Shown: positions 10,353 to 18,485 of the stretch, piece after piece
Numbering within the stretch: position 1 is the first letter of the stretch
How the letters are laid out: every line of letters starts with the position of its first letter
Position numbers and translations under genes: made by a program
The notes under the pieces: model-generated
What the model was told of the DNA's origin: nothing
Seen by the model: only the letters and a program-made list of their open reading frames with translations
The model's database searches: none
DNA from: Exiguobacterium sp. s48
Lineage (GTDB): Bacteria; Bacillota; Bacilli; Exiguobacteriales; Exiguobacteriaceae
Direction: 5' to 3'
Assembly (NCBI RefSeq): GCF_018617395.1
Contig: NZ_JACSKC010000001.1
Coordinates: 1,922,001-1,986,000 of the forward strand
DNA length: 64,000 bases

Positions 10353-10380
10353 TTGTCGATTCCACATAGCTATGTATAAA
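10353..10380 (+). promoter_or_regulatory. Candidate mgtE promoter
   Basis: TTGTCG, a 16-base spacer and TATAAA form a reasonable sigma-A promoter. It would give a 5' leader of ~155 bases for mgtE. Confidence 0.5.
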
Positions 10381-10382
10381 CG

Positions 10383-10396
10383 TTCACCTTTGTGAA
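10383..10396. promoter_or_regulatory. Inverted repeat between arcA and mgtE
   Basis: TTCACCTTTGTGAA is a perfect palindrome with a 4-base centre, located between the divergent genes and just after the candidate mgtE -10. It has the half-sites of a Crp/Fnr box in the opposite arrangement, so it is only a possible operator. A degenerate cre-like sequence overlaps it at 10375-10388. Confidence 0.35.
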
Positions 10397-10441
10397 TGAA
10401 CAAACAAGGCTCTAAAAATCGGCGCCATGACAAGGGGAAAT

Positions 10442-10510
10442 GAGATGTATGGATGATGTATAACATCTCCGTAAAAAAAGCGGAAAACTTTTTTTATTCA
10501 CCGTAAAATA
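10442..10510 (+). promoter_or_regulatory. Structured mgtE leader (two hairpins)
   Basis: A GAGATGT/ACATCTC stem (10442-10448 and 10463-10469) is followed by an A/T hairpin made of AAAAAAAG and CTTTTTTT arms. The leader is too short to be an M-box magnesium riboswitch. Whether it regulates mgtE is unknown. Confidence 0.35.
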
Positions 10511-10543
10511 AATTGAAAACGCGAGAGATCAGGATGTGAGGAT

Positions 10544-11902
10544 ATGAAAATTGAAGAAACGGAATACAACGAACACGAAGCAGCACTTCGCACATTGATT
10601 CAAAAAGGAGACCCGATTGATTTTCAAGATCTATTCCTCTCCCTTCACCCGGGTGAGCAGGCGGATCATTTTATCGAACTGAATCAACATGAGCGGGCGT
10701 TCGTGTATCGAACCATCTCCCCTGAGGTATTCACCGATCTATTTGAAAAGCTGACGTTAGAGGAACAATGTACATTTATCCAAGAAACACCTCAGCCGTA
10801 TGCCGTCCGCATCTTAAATGAAATGTATTCGGATAACGCGGCCGACCTGATGCGGGAATTACCCGATGCGTTCATGGACACGTTATTTGAGCAGATGGAT
10901 GATATCGAGGAGCAAGAAGTCAAAGACTTGATGCAGTATCCAGAAGAAACGGCCGGATCGCTCATGACAACTGAGTTTGTCGTCCTTCAAGCTGATAAGA
11001 CGGTCGGGTTGACCCTTGAAGAGTTGCGTGAACTAGGACCTGATGCCGAGACGATTTATTACTTATATGTGGTTGACCAAGCGCACCAACTTGTTGGGGT
11101 CGTTTCATTGCGTGATTTGATTGTCGCACCGCTCGATGCGAAAATCGAGGACATCATGGGATTTCGCGTCATCTCGGCAAACGTCATGACCGACCAAGAA
11201 GACTTGGCTCGGATTGTCCAAAAGTACGATTTATTGGCCCTTCCTGTCATCAATGATCAGCAAAAGCTACTCGGTATCATCACGGTCGATGATATATTAG
11301 ACGTCATCGAGCGCGAGACGACGGAAGACTTTGAAGAACTCTCCGCGACGAAGGGGTCGTCCGATATCAATATGAGCCCGCTCGAGGCGGCGAAAAAACG
11401 TGCCCCTTGGATTGTCAGCCTCATGTTTCTCGGCATGATTACGGCCTCGACGATTGGTGGTTTCGAAGACACGCTTGAAACGATTGTGCTTCTCGCCGTC
11501 TTCATGCCACTTGTCATGGGCTCTGCCGGGAACGCAGCCACGCAATCACTCGTCGTCGCCGTCCGCTCGATTGCACTCGGGACCATCAATCGAAAGAACG
11601 TCATGAAGATGATTCGACGCGAACTCGGGACGGGTATTATTTTAGGAATCGCTTGTATGATTGTCATCTTCGGCGTGATCACGCTGCTGTATGACAATAT
11701 GCTGATTGGTTTCATTGTCGGAGTTTCCATCTTTGCCGCACTCAGTGTCGCCACAATGATTGGTACGATTGTCCCGCTTCTCATCAATCGCCTGAAGTTA
11801 GACCCCGCTGTCGCCTCGGGACCGTTCATCACGACATTGATGGACAATCTAGGGCTCATCATCTACTTCACGGTTGCGACGTCTATGCTCCAATTCTTCT
11901 AA
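10544..11902 (+). CDS. mgtE: MgtE magnesium transporter
   Basis: The 452-residue protein has the standard MgtE layout: an acidic N-terminal superhelical domain (residues ~1-125), two CBS domains (~130-255, including LMTTEFVVLQADKTV), a connecting helix and about five transmembrane helices, with the conserved pore stretch MPLVMGSAGNAATQSL. It is a Mg2+ channel gated by cytoplasmic Mg2+. It stands alone, divergent from the arc operon. Its original terminator hairpin has been duplicated by insertion of a 580-bp element directly after the stop codon. Confidence 0.95.
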   Translation: MKIEETEYNEHEAALRTLIQKGDPIDFQDLFLSLHPGEQADHFIELNQHERAFVYRTISPEVFTDLFEKLTLEEQCTFIQETPQPYAVRILNEMYSDNAADLMRELPDAFMDTLFEQMDDIEEQEVKDLMQYPEETAGSLMTTEFVVLQADKTVGLTLEELRELGPDAETIYYLYVVDQAHQLVGVVSLRDLIVAPLDAKIEDIMGFRVISANVMTDQEDLARIVQKYDLLALPVINDQQKLLGIITVDDILDVIERETTEDFEELSATKGSSDINMSPLEAAKKRAPWIVSLMFLGMITASTIGGFEDTLETIVLLAVFMPLVMGSAGNAATQSLVVAVRSIALGTINRKNVMKMIRRELGTGIILGIACMIVIFGVITLLYDNMLIGFIVGVSIFAALSVATMIGTIVPLLINRLKLDPAVASGPFITTLMDNLGLIIYFTVATSMLQFF

Positions 11903-11921
11903 CACTCGAAACATCGAGTGT
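11902..11921 (+). repeat. Left copy of duplicated terminator hairpin
   Basis: ACACTCGAAACATCGAGTGT is a perfect stem-loop starting at the last base of the mgtE stop. It is identical to the copy at 12502-12521 but has no T run after it, so it should no longer terminate. It is best read as one half of a target duplication around the inserted element. Confidence 0.8.
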
Positions 11922-12501
11922 CAGACTATAGACAAAGTATAGGTGTTATGCCCAATCCGGACACGGCTCGCTTTCCTAGGGGCAAGCAGGGAGCCGCATC
12001 GCGAATGCGTCACTGCTGGGTCTCCCTTTGCTTGCTATTCCCTCAGGAGTCTCGCCTGCCCGTTCTTGGTCACCTTTTGTCCTCCGTCCCATATAATGGT
12101 GTGAGAAGAACACACAGGGGCGGATCTGATGATCAACAAGTCGACACCATCCATCCTTCACGGTCTGACGAACGGAACGGATGTTGAACGGCGGCTCGAG
12201 GCGGATGATCTCGGGATTGATGACGGGCGGGCTCGGCGTTTACCTTCCCTTTTCCCTGATGCATCGATTCGAAGTAAGTATTTAGTATTTTCTTCGGCCG
12301 TCGTGGCCTTAGAAAAAAGACAAACGGCCGCCAGGTGACGACCGTTTGCGTTGCTCGCCCGACGGCGCCCCCGACTCCTACAGGAAAGCAATCCGACGGA
12401 GACCCAGCAGCGACCTAGGTCGTGATGCGGCTCCGGGATTGCCTGAGGAAAGCGTGGGCTCCGGAAGGACGAGTTCGAACATGTTATTTGTCAACAAGCT
12501 G
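11922..12501. mobile_element. 580-bp MITE-like element with long imperfect terminal inverted repeats
   Basis: The segment runs from CAG to CTG and is bracketed by two identical 20-base hairpins. Its left ~135 bases and the reverse complement of its right ~140 bases share many blocks in the same order: GTCAG, GACAAA, CGCTTTCCT, GGAGCCGCATC, CTGCTGGGTCTCC, TTGCT and AGGAGTC. This is the mark of terminal inverted repeats. The centre carries a TATAAT and a 69-codon reading frame (12129-12338) without recognisable similarity to a transposase. The repeat style recalls IS1182-like ends common in Bacillaceae genomes, but that family name is from memory and unproven. It is most likely a non-autonomous or decayed element. 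Confidence 0.7.
12309..12350 (-). terminator. Leftward terminator inside the element
   Basis: CAAACGG and CCGTTTG arms (12321-12327 and 12342-12348) are followed, reading leftward, by GTCTTTTTTC. The element therefore carries an intrinsic terminator for minus-strand transcription. Confidence 0.6.
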
Positions 12502-12530
12502 ACACTCGAAACATCGAGTGTTTTTTATTT
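12502..12530 (+). terminator. Right copy of the hairpin with T run (original mgtE terminator)
   Basis: ACACTCGAAACATCGAGTGT followed by TTTTTTATTTT forms a complete intrinsic terminator. It is now 600 bases away from mgtE because of the insertion. Confidence 0.85.
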
Positions 12531-12616
12531 TCTCTGATTAAAATGACTACCTTCTTACACTTTAGGGTATTTCCTACAAATACATATAAAACATAAGTAA
12601 GGAATGAGGGGATTTC

Positions 12617-14395
12617 ATGACATTTCAACAAGTACTCTACATACTCGTGACTGGTGCTTTGTTCATGGCGCTCGTCGCCTACGTCTCATATCGCATGACG
12701 CGAGGAAAAGTCGAAAGTGCCGATGATTATTTCTTGGCCGGTCGCGGTCTAACAGGCGTCTTCATCGCGGGATCGCTTCTGTTGACCAACTTGTCTGCTG
12801 AACAATTGATTGGTTTGAACGGTCAATCGTTCGCCGGCAACATGTCAGCGATGGCTTGGGAAGTCACGGCCGGGATAGCTGCCATCATCATGGCACTCTT
12901 TTTGTTGCCACGTTTTCTTGGCATCGGAATTTCGACCATTCCTGAATTTTTAAGTCAGCGCTATGACGAAGACGTTCGTCGATTGACCGTCCTGTTGTTT
13001 TTAATAGGCTACATGTGCGTCACGATTCCGTCTATGCTGTACTCAGGTGGATTGGCCGTCCTACAACTGTTCGACGTGCCGGCCCTTCTCGGCATCAGCT
13101 TTGAGCAGTCCCTTTGGCTCGTCGTTTGGTTCATTGGCATCATCGGGGCGATTTATGCCATCTTCGGTGGACTTCGCGCGGTCGCTGTATCGGACACGTT
13201 AAACGGGATCGGTCTCATCATCATCGGCTTCCTCGTTCCGACGCTCGGTTTCCTCGCACTAGGGGACGGGAATCTGTTGGACGGGATGAAGACGATTGCG
13301 ACGACGAATCCCGAAAAGTTGAATGCAATCGGCTCCACCAATGACTCGGTCCCGTTCCTATCTATTTTTACCGGAATGATTTTTGCGAACTTATTCTATT
13401 GGGCACTGAATCAATACGTAATCCAGCGTGCTCTCGGTGCAAAAAATTTAGCAGAAGGTCAAAAAGGCGTACTCTTTACCGGCTACTTGAAGTTACTCGT
13501 CCCAATCTTTATGTTGTTACCTGGCGTCATTGCATTCCATTTGTATGGGTCAAACGTGGAGAAGGCAGACCTCGCTTATCCGAGTCTAATTGCCGAACTA
13601 TTACCAATGTGGCTCATGGGCTTTTTCCTCGCCGTCTTGCTCGGTGCCGTATTCAGCTCGTTCAACTCGCTTTTGAATAGTATCGCGACGCTCTTCGTCC
13701 TCGATATTTATAAACCGAAGTTCAAGCCGAATGCTTCTGACCAAGAGTTGATCCGTGTCAGTAAATGGTTCGGGACGTTCGTGGCGCTCGTCTCGTTCTT
13801 TGTCGCCCCGAATCTCATGTATGCACCAGATGGCTTGTGGGATTTGATCCGTCGCTTCACCGGTTTCTTCAACATCCCGATTCTCGTCATCGTTTTAATC
13901 GGAATGCTCGTCAAACGTGTGCCACCGATCGCCGCGAAGACCGTCGTCTTTTTCCACGTCATCGCCTACTATTTCCTCGTGTGGGGAACGAAACAATGGT
14001 TCGGCGTCGAAATCGGCATCAACTTTATCCATATTTACGGAATCCTCTTCGTCATCGAAACGGGAATCATGCTCGTATTTGCGCGTGTACGACCGATGCT
14101 GCAAACAAATCCGATCCAAATCGAACTCGGACGCGTCAAACCATGGCGGCATGCCCTTTCGACATCGATTTTGCTCGTCGCTTCGATGATTTTCGTTTAC
14201 CTTGTCTTCTCACCAATCGGACTCGCTTATGCGAACGGCATCGTTTCCGAATGGTTCGTTCCAGTGACAATGGGACTTGTCGTCGTCACGTCCGTCCTCA
14301 TGTGGGCATCATACCGCTATGGCATTTCTCGTTATGAACGCTATCTAAACAATTTAGGTGAAGACTCGTCTGACGTAGAAGAAGTAAGCAGCTAA
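12617..14395 (+). CDS. Sodium/solute symporter (SSS family)
   Basis: This 592-residue membrane protein has about 14 hydrophobic segments and the SSS features SADDYFLAGRGLTG near residue 40, LLTNLSAEQLIGLNG in helix 2, and AIFGGLRAVAVSDTLNG near residue 185. The profile is close to the vSGLT/YidK branch, which couples sugar or other small-solute uptake to Na+. The substrate cannot be read from sequence. It is a single-gene unit ending in a strong terminator shared with the convergent GGDEF gene. Confidence 0.88.
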   Translation: MTFQQVLYILVTGALFMALVAYVSYRMTRGKVESADDYFLAGRGLTGVFIAGSLLLTNLSAEQLIGLNGQSFAGNMSAMAWEVTAGIAAIIMALFLLPRFLGIGISTIPEFLSQRYDEDVRRLTVLLFLIGYMCVTIPSMLYSGGLAVLQLFDVPALLGISFEQSLWLVVWFIGIIGAIYAIFGGLRAVAVSDTLNGIGLIIIGFLVPTLGFLALGDGNLLDGMKTIATTNPEKLNAIGSTNDSVPFLSIFTGMIFANLFYWALNQYVIQRALGAKNLAEGQKGVLFTGYLKLLVPIFMLLPGVIAFHLYGSNVEKADLAYPSLIAELLPMWLMGFFLAVLLGAVFSSFNSLLNSIATLFVLDIYKPKFKPNASDQELIRVSKWFGTFVALVSFFVAPNLMYAPDGLWDLIRRFTGFFNIPILVIVLIGMLVKRVPPIAAKTVVFFHVIAYYFLVWGTKQWFGVEIGINFIHIYGILFVIETGIMLVFARVRPMLQTNPIQIELGRVKPWRHALSTSILLVASMIFVYLVFSPIGLAYANGIVSEWFVPVTMGLVVVTSVLMWASYRYGISRYERYLNNLGEDSSDVEEVSS

Positions 14396-14401
14396 ACAAA
14401 T

Positions 14402-14440
14402 AGACCTCCTTGAACTTACGCGTCAAGGAGGTCTACTTTT
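14402..14440 (+). terminator. Terminator of the symporter gene
   Basis: AGACCTCCTTGA (14402-14413) pairs with TCAAGGAGGTCT (14423-14434) and is followed by a T run on the plus strand. The stem overlaps the last codons of the convergent GGDEF gene. Confidence 0.85.
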
Positions 14441-15315
14441 TGTTGTCGCTTTCGTTCATACATGGCATCGTCCGCACGTTGCCAAAGCTCCTCAATCGTT
14501 TCCGGATAAGATGCCCATGCCAACCCGATGGCAACGGAAATCCCTTCTTGTTGACAAGTCGCTTCAATTTGACGAACCATTCGTTCACATGCGTCTTTAG
14601 GCATCATTTCTAGAAATAAGACGAACTCATCTCCTCCTAAACGATAGACGGATGATTCGATGTCTTGAAGGATTGTACCGACTCGTTTCAATAAACAGTC
14701 ACCAGCTGAATGCCCTTCTTCGTCATTCACGACTTTTAAATCGTTCACATCGAGCACGACGATTCCGACGTTACACGCATTTTCGGCTTGAGCAATCGTT
14801 TCTTCAAACGCCCGACGATTGAAGACACCGGTCAAGCTATCGTGGCGACTTTCATACATGAGACGTTCACGCTCGGTCATGGCTGCTTCGATGTTCCGAA
14901 TCACACCTTGAACCGCTACGATTTCACCATTCTCATAGATTGGGGTCGTATATTCCTCGAACCATACATAAGCGCCGTCATTCGTGCGCCATCGCTGAAG
15001 AATCGCTTCTTCGTAGTTGACGCGTCCCGCCACTTTATCGAGTAATAGTCGCCGATCGTCCGGGTGGATTCTGCGAAAGCACTCTTGTGCATCTGAATAA
15101 CTTCGCATCACCGTTCCTTCTCCAAGATATAAATCTAAAGAAGGACTGATGTATCGGAAACGCCAGGTCGGTTTCGTTTCAAAAATGTAAATGACATCTT
15201 TCGTTTGATTCCCGAAATGCATAAACGAAAGAGACGGTGCATGTGGCTGTGGACGTTTGTATAGCCACAAGGCGATCAAAAATCCAACGAGTATCCCCCA
15301 GAAGAATAACGTCAT
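14416..15315 (-). CDS. PAS-GGDEF diguanylate cyclase
   Basis: The protein has 299 residues from the ATG at 15315, which is preceded by GAGAGGAAG at 9 bases. A longer reading to 15378 has no ribosome site. It has one N-terminal membrane helix (WGILVGFLIALWLY), a PAS domain (residues ~45-140) and a C-terminal GGDEF domain with the intact active-site motif RLGGDEF. It should make cyclic di-GMP in response to a signal sensed by the PAS domain. No EAL domain is attached. The final codons lie inside the shared terminator stem. Confidence 0.88.
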   Translation of the reverse strand: MTLFFWGILVGFLIALWLYKRPQPHAPSLSFMHFGNQTKDVIYIFETKPTWRFRYISPSLDLYLGEGTVMRSYSDAQECFRRIHPDDRRLLLDKVAGRVNYEEAILQRWRTNDGAYVWFEEYTTPIYENGEIVAVQGVIRNIEAAMTERERLMYESRHDSLTGVFNRRAFEETIAQAENACNVGIVVLDVNDLKVVNDEEGHSAGDCLLKRVGTILQDIESSVYRLGGDEFVLFLEMMPKDACERMVRQIEATCQQEGISVAIGLAWASYPETIEELWQRADDAMYERKRQQKVDLLDA

Positions 15316-15487
15316 TGAATCCACTTCCTCTCTGTTCGACCATATCGTACCACGTTCGAGGTCAGACACCTGTCTCAATTCCTGTTATTTGGTAAATGTT
15401 TTTTTGAAAATTGAGTAAATTTTAGAGAGGTTGTGACGTACATGATATAGTCGACTTAATGAATCACTCAATAGATGGAGGTTTCTC

Positions 15488-16504
15488 ATGTCACAGTTCA
15501 CACACCCACCGATTGACGAGACATTTTCGGGGGTCTATTTGGTCACGAATCGAAACGAATCAATCCACCAGTCATACGGTTATGCGAATCGCTCAGAACA
15601 GATTCAACATGACGTGACAACACGGTTCGGAATCGCTTCCGGCTGCAAGCTGTTTACAGCAATCGCGATTTCTCAGTTAGTCGAGCAAGGGAAACTATCC
15701 TTCTCCACCTTGCTCGACTCGTTTCAAACATTCGACTTACCTCATCTGTCACCAAACGTCACCGTGCATCAACTGTTGACGCACACGTCGGGAATCCCTG
15801 ACTATTTTGATGAGTCCGTCTCTGATGACTTCGAAGCGCTATGGCGTGATATCCCGATGTATCGTTTCCAAAAGTTACGTGATTTTCTACCACTGTTTCA
15901 ACAAAAAACCATGAAGGGCGAACCAGGTTCTCGATTCTCCTACAACAATGCGGGGTATATTTTGTTAGGGTTGATCGTGGAAGAAGTGACCGGACAGTCC
16001 TTCACCGACTATGTCGAACAATCGATTTTTCAGCCTGCTGGTATGACCGATTCTGGATATTTCTCACTCGATGCCTTGCCTGCTAAAACAGCGCTCGGTT
16101 ATATCGACAACTCGGACGGCACGTGGCGTACGAATCAATATGCGATTCCAATTAAAGGTGGGGCAGATGGCGGAGCTTATGTGACCGCTCAAGATATGAG
16201 TCGTTTTTGGAAAGCATTGTTTTCACATCAGCTACTGAACGCCGCATCCACCTCCCTCCTTCTCACACCACATGTGACGGTCAATGACCGCGGCGGGAGT
16301 TATGGATACGGACTTTGGATTCAACATCACGCATCGGGAGACGTCTATAAATATCATGTGATGGGATATGACCCGGGCGTCAGTTTTCATTCGGGGTACT
16401 ATCCAGAAAACGAGGTCATCTCGGTCATTTGTTCAAATCAATCAGATGGGGCGTTTGATGTCATGAAACAAATTGAAACACAGATTGGAGAACCACTTGT
16501 ATGA
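15488..16504 (+). CDS. Beta-lactamase-family serine hydrolase
   Basis: The 338-residue protein has the class-C beta-lactamase/DD-peptidase fold motifs: SGCK (S-x-x-K, residues 51-54) and YNN near residue 153. There is no signal peptide, so it is probably cytoplasmic and acts as an esterase or peptidase of unknown substrate. ATG 15488 follows GATGGAGG at good distance. Its stop overlaps the start of the next gene (ATGA), and the two are cotranscribed. Confidence 0.82.
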   Translation: MSQFTHPPIDETFSGVYLVTNRNESIHQSYGYANRSEQIQHDVTTRFGIASGCKLFTAIAISQLVEQGKLSFSTLLDSFQTFDLPHLSPNVTVHQLLTHTSGIPDYFDESVSDDFEALWRDIPMYRFQKLRDFLPLFQQKTMKGEPGSRFSYNNAGYILLGLIVEEVTGQSFTDYVEQSIFQPAGMTDSGYFSLDALPAKTALGYIDNSDGTWRTNQYAIPIKGGADGGAYVTAQDMSRFWKALFSHQLLNAASTSLLLTPHVTVNDRGGSYGYGLWIQHHASGDVYKYHVMGYDPGVSFHSGYYPENEVISVICSNQSDGAFDVMKQIETQIGEPLV

Positions 16505-16890
16505 ACATTCGTGCCTATAAAGAATCAGACTTTGACTCGATTCAACAACTCAATCACGATGAAGGTTGGAGCCAATTGGTGGAACGGGATGCCTTGACAC
16601 GTGAGGCATGGCGTCAATCCAACGTCACCTATGTGATGGAGTCTGAAGATGATGAGATTGTCGCTTACTTAAGGGGATTGACCGATACGACAGTCAGTTT
16701 GTATGTCTGTGAACTGTTGGTCGCTCCCGCCTATCAAAAACGTGGGCTCGGTGAACAGCTACTTCAACATATTCATGAACGATACCCAACAACGCGAATC
16801 GAACTGTTAGCGAGTCAAACTTCGCACACATATTACGAAAAACTACGATTCCGTCCGTTTTATGGGTTTCGGAAAACGATTCACGAATAG
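16501..16890 (+). CDS. GNAT family N-acetyltransferase
   Basis: The 129-residue protein has a GNAT core with the acetyl-CoA-binding segment VAPAYQKRGLGEQLL in the middle. The acceptor substrate is unknown. It overlaps the serine hydrolase gene by four bases and is followed after 11 bases by the SDR gene, making a three-gene run. Confidence 0.85.
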   Translation: MNIRAYKESDFDSIQQLNHDEGWSQLVERDALTREAWRQSNVTYVMESEDDEIVAYLRGLTDTTVSLYVCELLVAPAYQKRGLGEQLLQHIHERYPTTRIELLASQTSHTYYEKLRFRPFYGFRKTIHE

Positions 16891-16901
16891 GAGGAATATA
16901 G

Positions 16902-17609
16902 ATGAAACTCGCTCTCATTACCGGCGCTTCACGTGGTCTTGGCCGCGCCATCGCACAGGAACTCCAAACTCGGAACTGCGAAGTGGTCGGTCTCTCTCGA
17001 TCACAGGCAGAAGACGTTACGTATCAACAGCTATCAGTCGACCTGTCTAACGTATCCGGAATCAATGCGGTCATCCGGGAGATTGCACCGTTTTTAGAGA
17101 AAGCTGAATCCATACTACTCGTCCAAAACGCAGCATGGATTGAACCGATTCATCGTGTCGGACAATTAGATGGCGAGAAAGTGACCGCTCATGTCCACGC
17201 TAACTTGCTTGCGCCGATGCTACTGGCGAATGCGGTCCTCGCTTTCGATAAGCCGACTGAGTTGATTCATGTGACCTCTGGTGCTGCTAAGCGTCCAATC
17301 TCAGGTTGGAGCGCATATTGTGGCACGAAAGCAGGACTCGATCATTTCACAGAGACGCTTGCACTAGAGCTAGAAGGAACCTCACATCGTGCGGCTCTAT
17401 TCAATCCAGGCGTGATGGATACGTCGATGCAGGCAGAGATTCGTTCTTCTTCGGAAGAGGCGTTTGCTGACCTTGAACAATTCCGTTCATACGAGACAGA
17501 AGGACGACTACGCTCTCCTGAGACGGTTGCTCGTGTATTTGCTGAACAGTTGATCGACCGTCCGTTGGAAAATGGCAAGACGTATTCGATTTATGACTTA
17601 ATCAAATAA
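16902..17609 (+). CDS. Short-chain dehydrogenase, benzil reductase (YueD)-like
   Basis: The 235-residue protein has the NADP(H) motif TGASRGLG (residues 7-14), the NNAG-equivalent QNAAW and a YCGTK catalytic Y-x-x-x-K pair. Length and motifs resemble the (S)-benzoin-forming benzil reductase YueD of Bacillus, a carbonyl reductase with unclear natural substrate. A GGAGGAATATAG ribosome site precedes its ATG. No clear terminator follows. Confidence 0.8.
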   Translation: MKLALITGASRGLGRAIAQELQTRNCEVVGLSRSQAEDVTYQQLSVDLSNVSGINAVIREIAPFLEKAESILLVQNAAWIEPIHRVGQLDGEKVTAHVHANLLAPMLLANAVLAFDKPTELIHVTSGAAKRPISGWSAYCGTKAGLDHFTETLALELEGTSHRAALFNPGVMDTSMQAEIRSSSEEAFADLEQFRSYETEGRLRSPETVARVFAEQLIDRPLENGKTYSIYDLIK

Positions 17610-17691
17610 TTTACCAGGTCAAAAAAAGAATCACCCTTCCCTCGTTAAACCGTCTACACTACATGCATAGATACGTGAAAGGGTGAATCCT

Positions 17692-17901
17692 ATGAAAACA
17701 ATCGCTGGAGGATTACTGTTATTTGGACTGTTCAGCCTCACCATGTCGTTCACAATGATTGGAGATACCGCCGTCGTCGGGGCGATGGTGAGCGGAGTCT
17801 CGATTTTATGTAGCGTCGGGTTGTTATTTGGAGCAACCGAACTAAACAAAGTCCGTCACGACTTGCTCCACGATAAAAAAACGTCTTTCCCATCTGAATG
17901 A
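17692..17901 (+). CDS. Small two-helix membrane protein
   Basis: This 69-residue protein has two hydrophobic segments (GGLLLFGLFSLTMSF and VGAMVSGVSILCSVGLLFG) and a charged C-terminal tail. It is not recognised. ATG 17692 is spaced 6-7 bases from GAAAGGGTG; an in-frame GTG at 17683 lies within that site. The ribosome site can pair with an upstream CACCCTT (17627-17633). The last codons form the left arm of a terminator. Confidence 0.6.
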   Translation: MKTIAGGLLLFGLFSLTMSFTMIGDTAVVGAMVSGVSILCSVGLLFGATELNKVRHDLLHDKKTSFPSE

Positions 17902-17916
17902 GGGAAAGACGTTTTT
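17876..17916. terminator. Bidirectional terminator
   Basis: ACGTCTTTCCC (17881-17891) and GGGAAAGACGT (17902-17912) form an 11-base-pair stem flanked by A and T runs. It serves the two convergent genes on either side. Confidence 0.9.
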
Positions 17917-17919
17917 GAT

Positions 17920-18342
17920 TCAATCTTCTTCGTATTCCTCTAATAAATCATCAACATCGTATTCTTCGAAGTCGTCTTCGTCGATAAAGATATCACGATC
18001 GTTCACGACGTGAATCGGGCCATTGGCCACATCGATTCGAATCGTCCACGCCCAAGGAATGCGTAACCGGTTATAGACACCTGTCCAGAACTCCATTGAT
18101 TCTTGCTCATACTGCTCAAATTCTGTCAGAAGTTCTTTGAACGACACACCTGTTAACTGAAAGTTTGAATCTTGGAGCCGTTGAAGCGCATGATGTTTCG
18201 CTTCTAATTCGGCCGCTCGAACCATTTCCTCAGCTGTCGCCATCTCCAGGATTGTCCCGTCTGGTGGGAGAATATCGTATACGTTGAACAATTCGCCTTC
18301 TTCTACTTCTACATCATCAAACTCATAGTCATCGTGCCGCAT
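17920..18342 (-). CDS. Hypothetical acidic protein
   Basis: The 140-residue protein from the ATG at 18342 is preceded by AAGGAGG at 8 bases; the longer reading to 18363 begins at the ribosome site. It is strongly acidic, with an N-terminal DDYEFDDVEVEEGE stretch and a C-terminal tail rich in D and E. The middle is helical and contains two Trp-rich segments (EFWTGVYNRLRIPWAW). No family is recognised and no membrane segment is present. Confidence 0.65.
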   Translation of the reverse strand: MRHDDYEFDDVEVEEGELFNVYDILPPDGTILEMATAEEMVRAAELEAKHHALQRLQDSNFQLTGVSFKELLTEFEQYEQESMEFWTGVYNRLRIPWAWTIRIDVANGPIHVVNDRDIFIDEDDFEEYDVDDLLEEYEED

Positions 18343-18485
18343 ACTACATTCCTCCTTACGCAATTTGAATCCCCTTTATTGTACCACTCTCTACCCAATT
18401 CCCCCTAAAGTTTCGTGCATATATTTCATTTCGCGAGGGAAAGAGTGTTAGAGTGAGGACATCCATAGGAAAAGAGGTTAAGCAG

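Noticed and set aside
10264-10543. M-box magnesium riboswitch before mgtE
   Set aside because: The leader is too short and lacks the conserved blocks I would expect.
12129-12338. 69-codon frame inside the 580-bp element
   Set aside because: It has a TATAAT upstream but a weak ribosome site and no recognisable domain; it ends near the leftward terminator hairpin. Treated as part of the element, not as a gene.
13765-14337. 190-codon frame inside the symporter gene
   Set aside because: It lies wholly within the symporter in another frame, without a ribosome site; its composition is that of a shadow frame.
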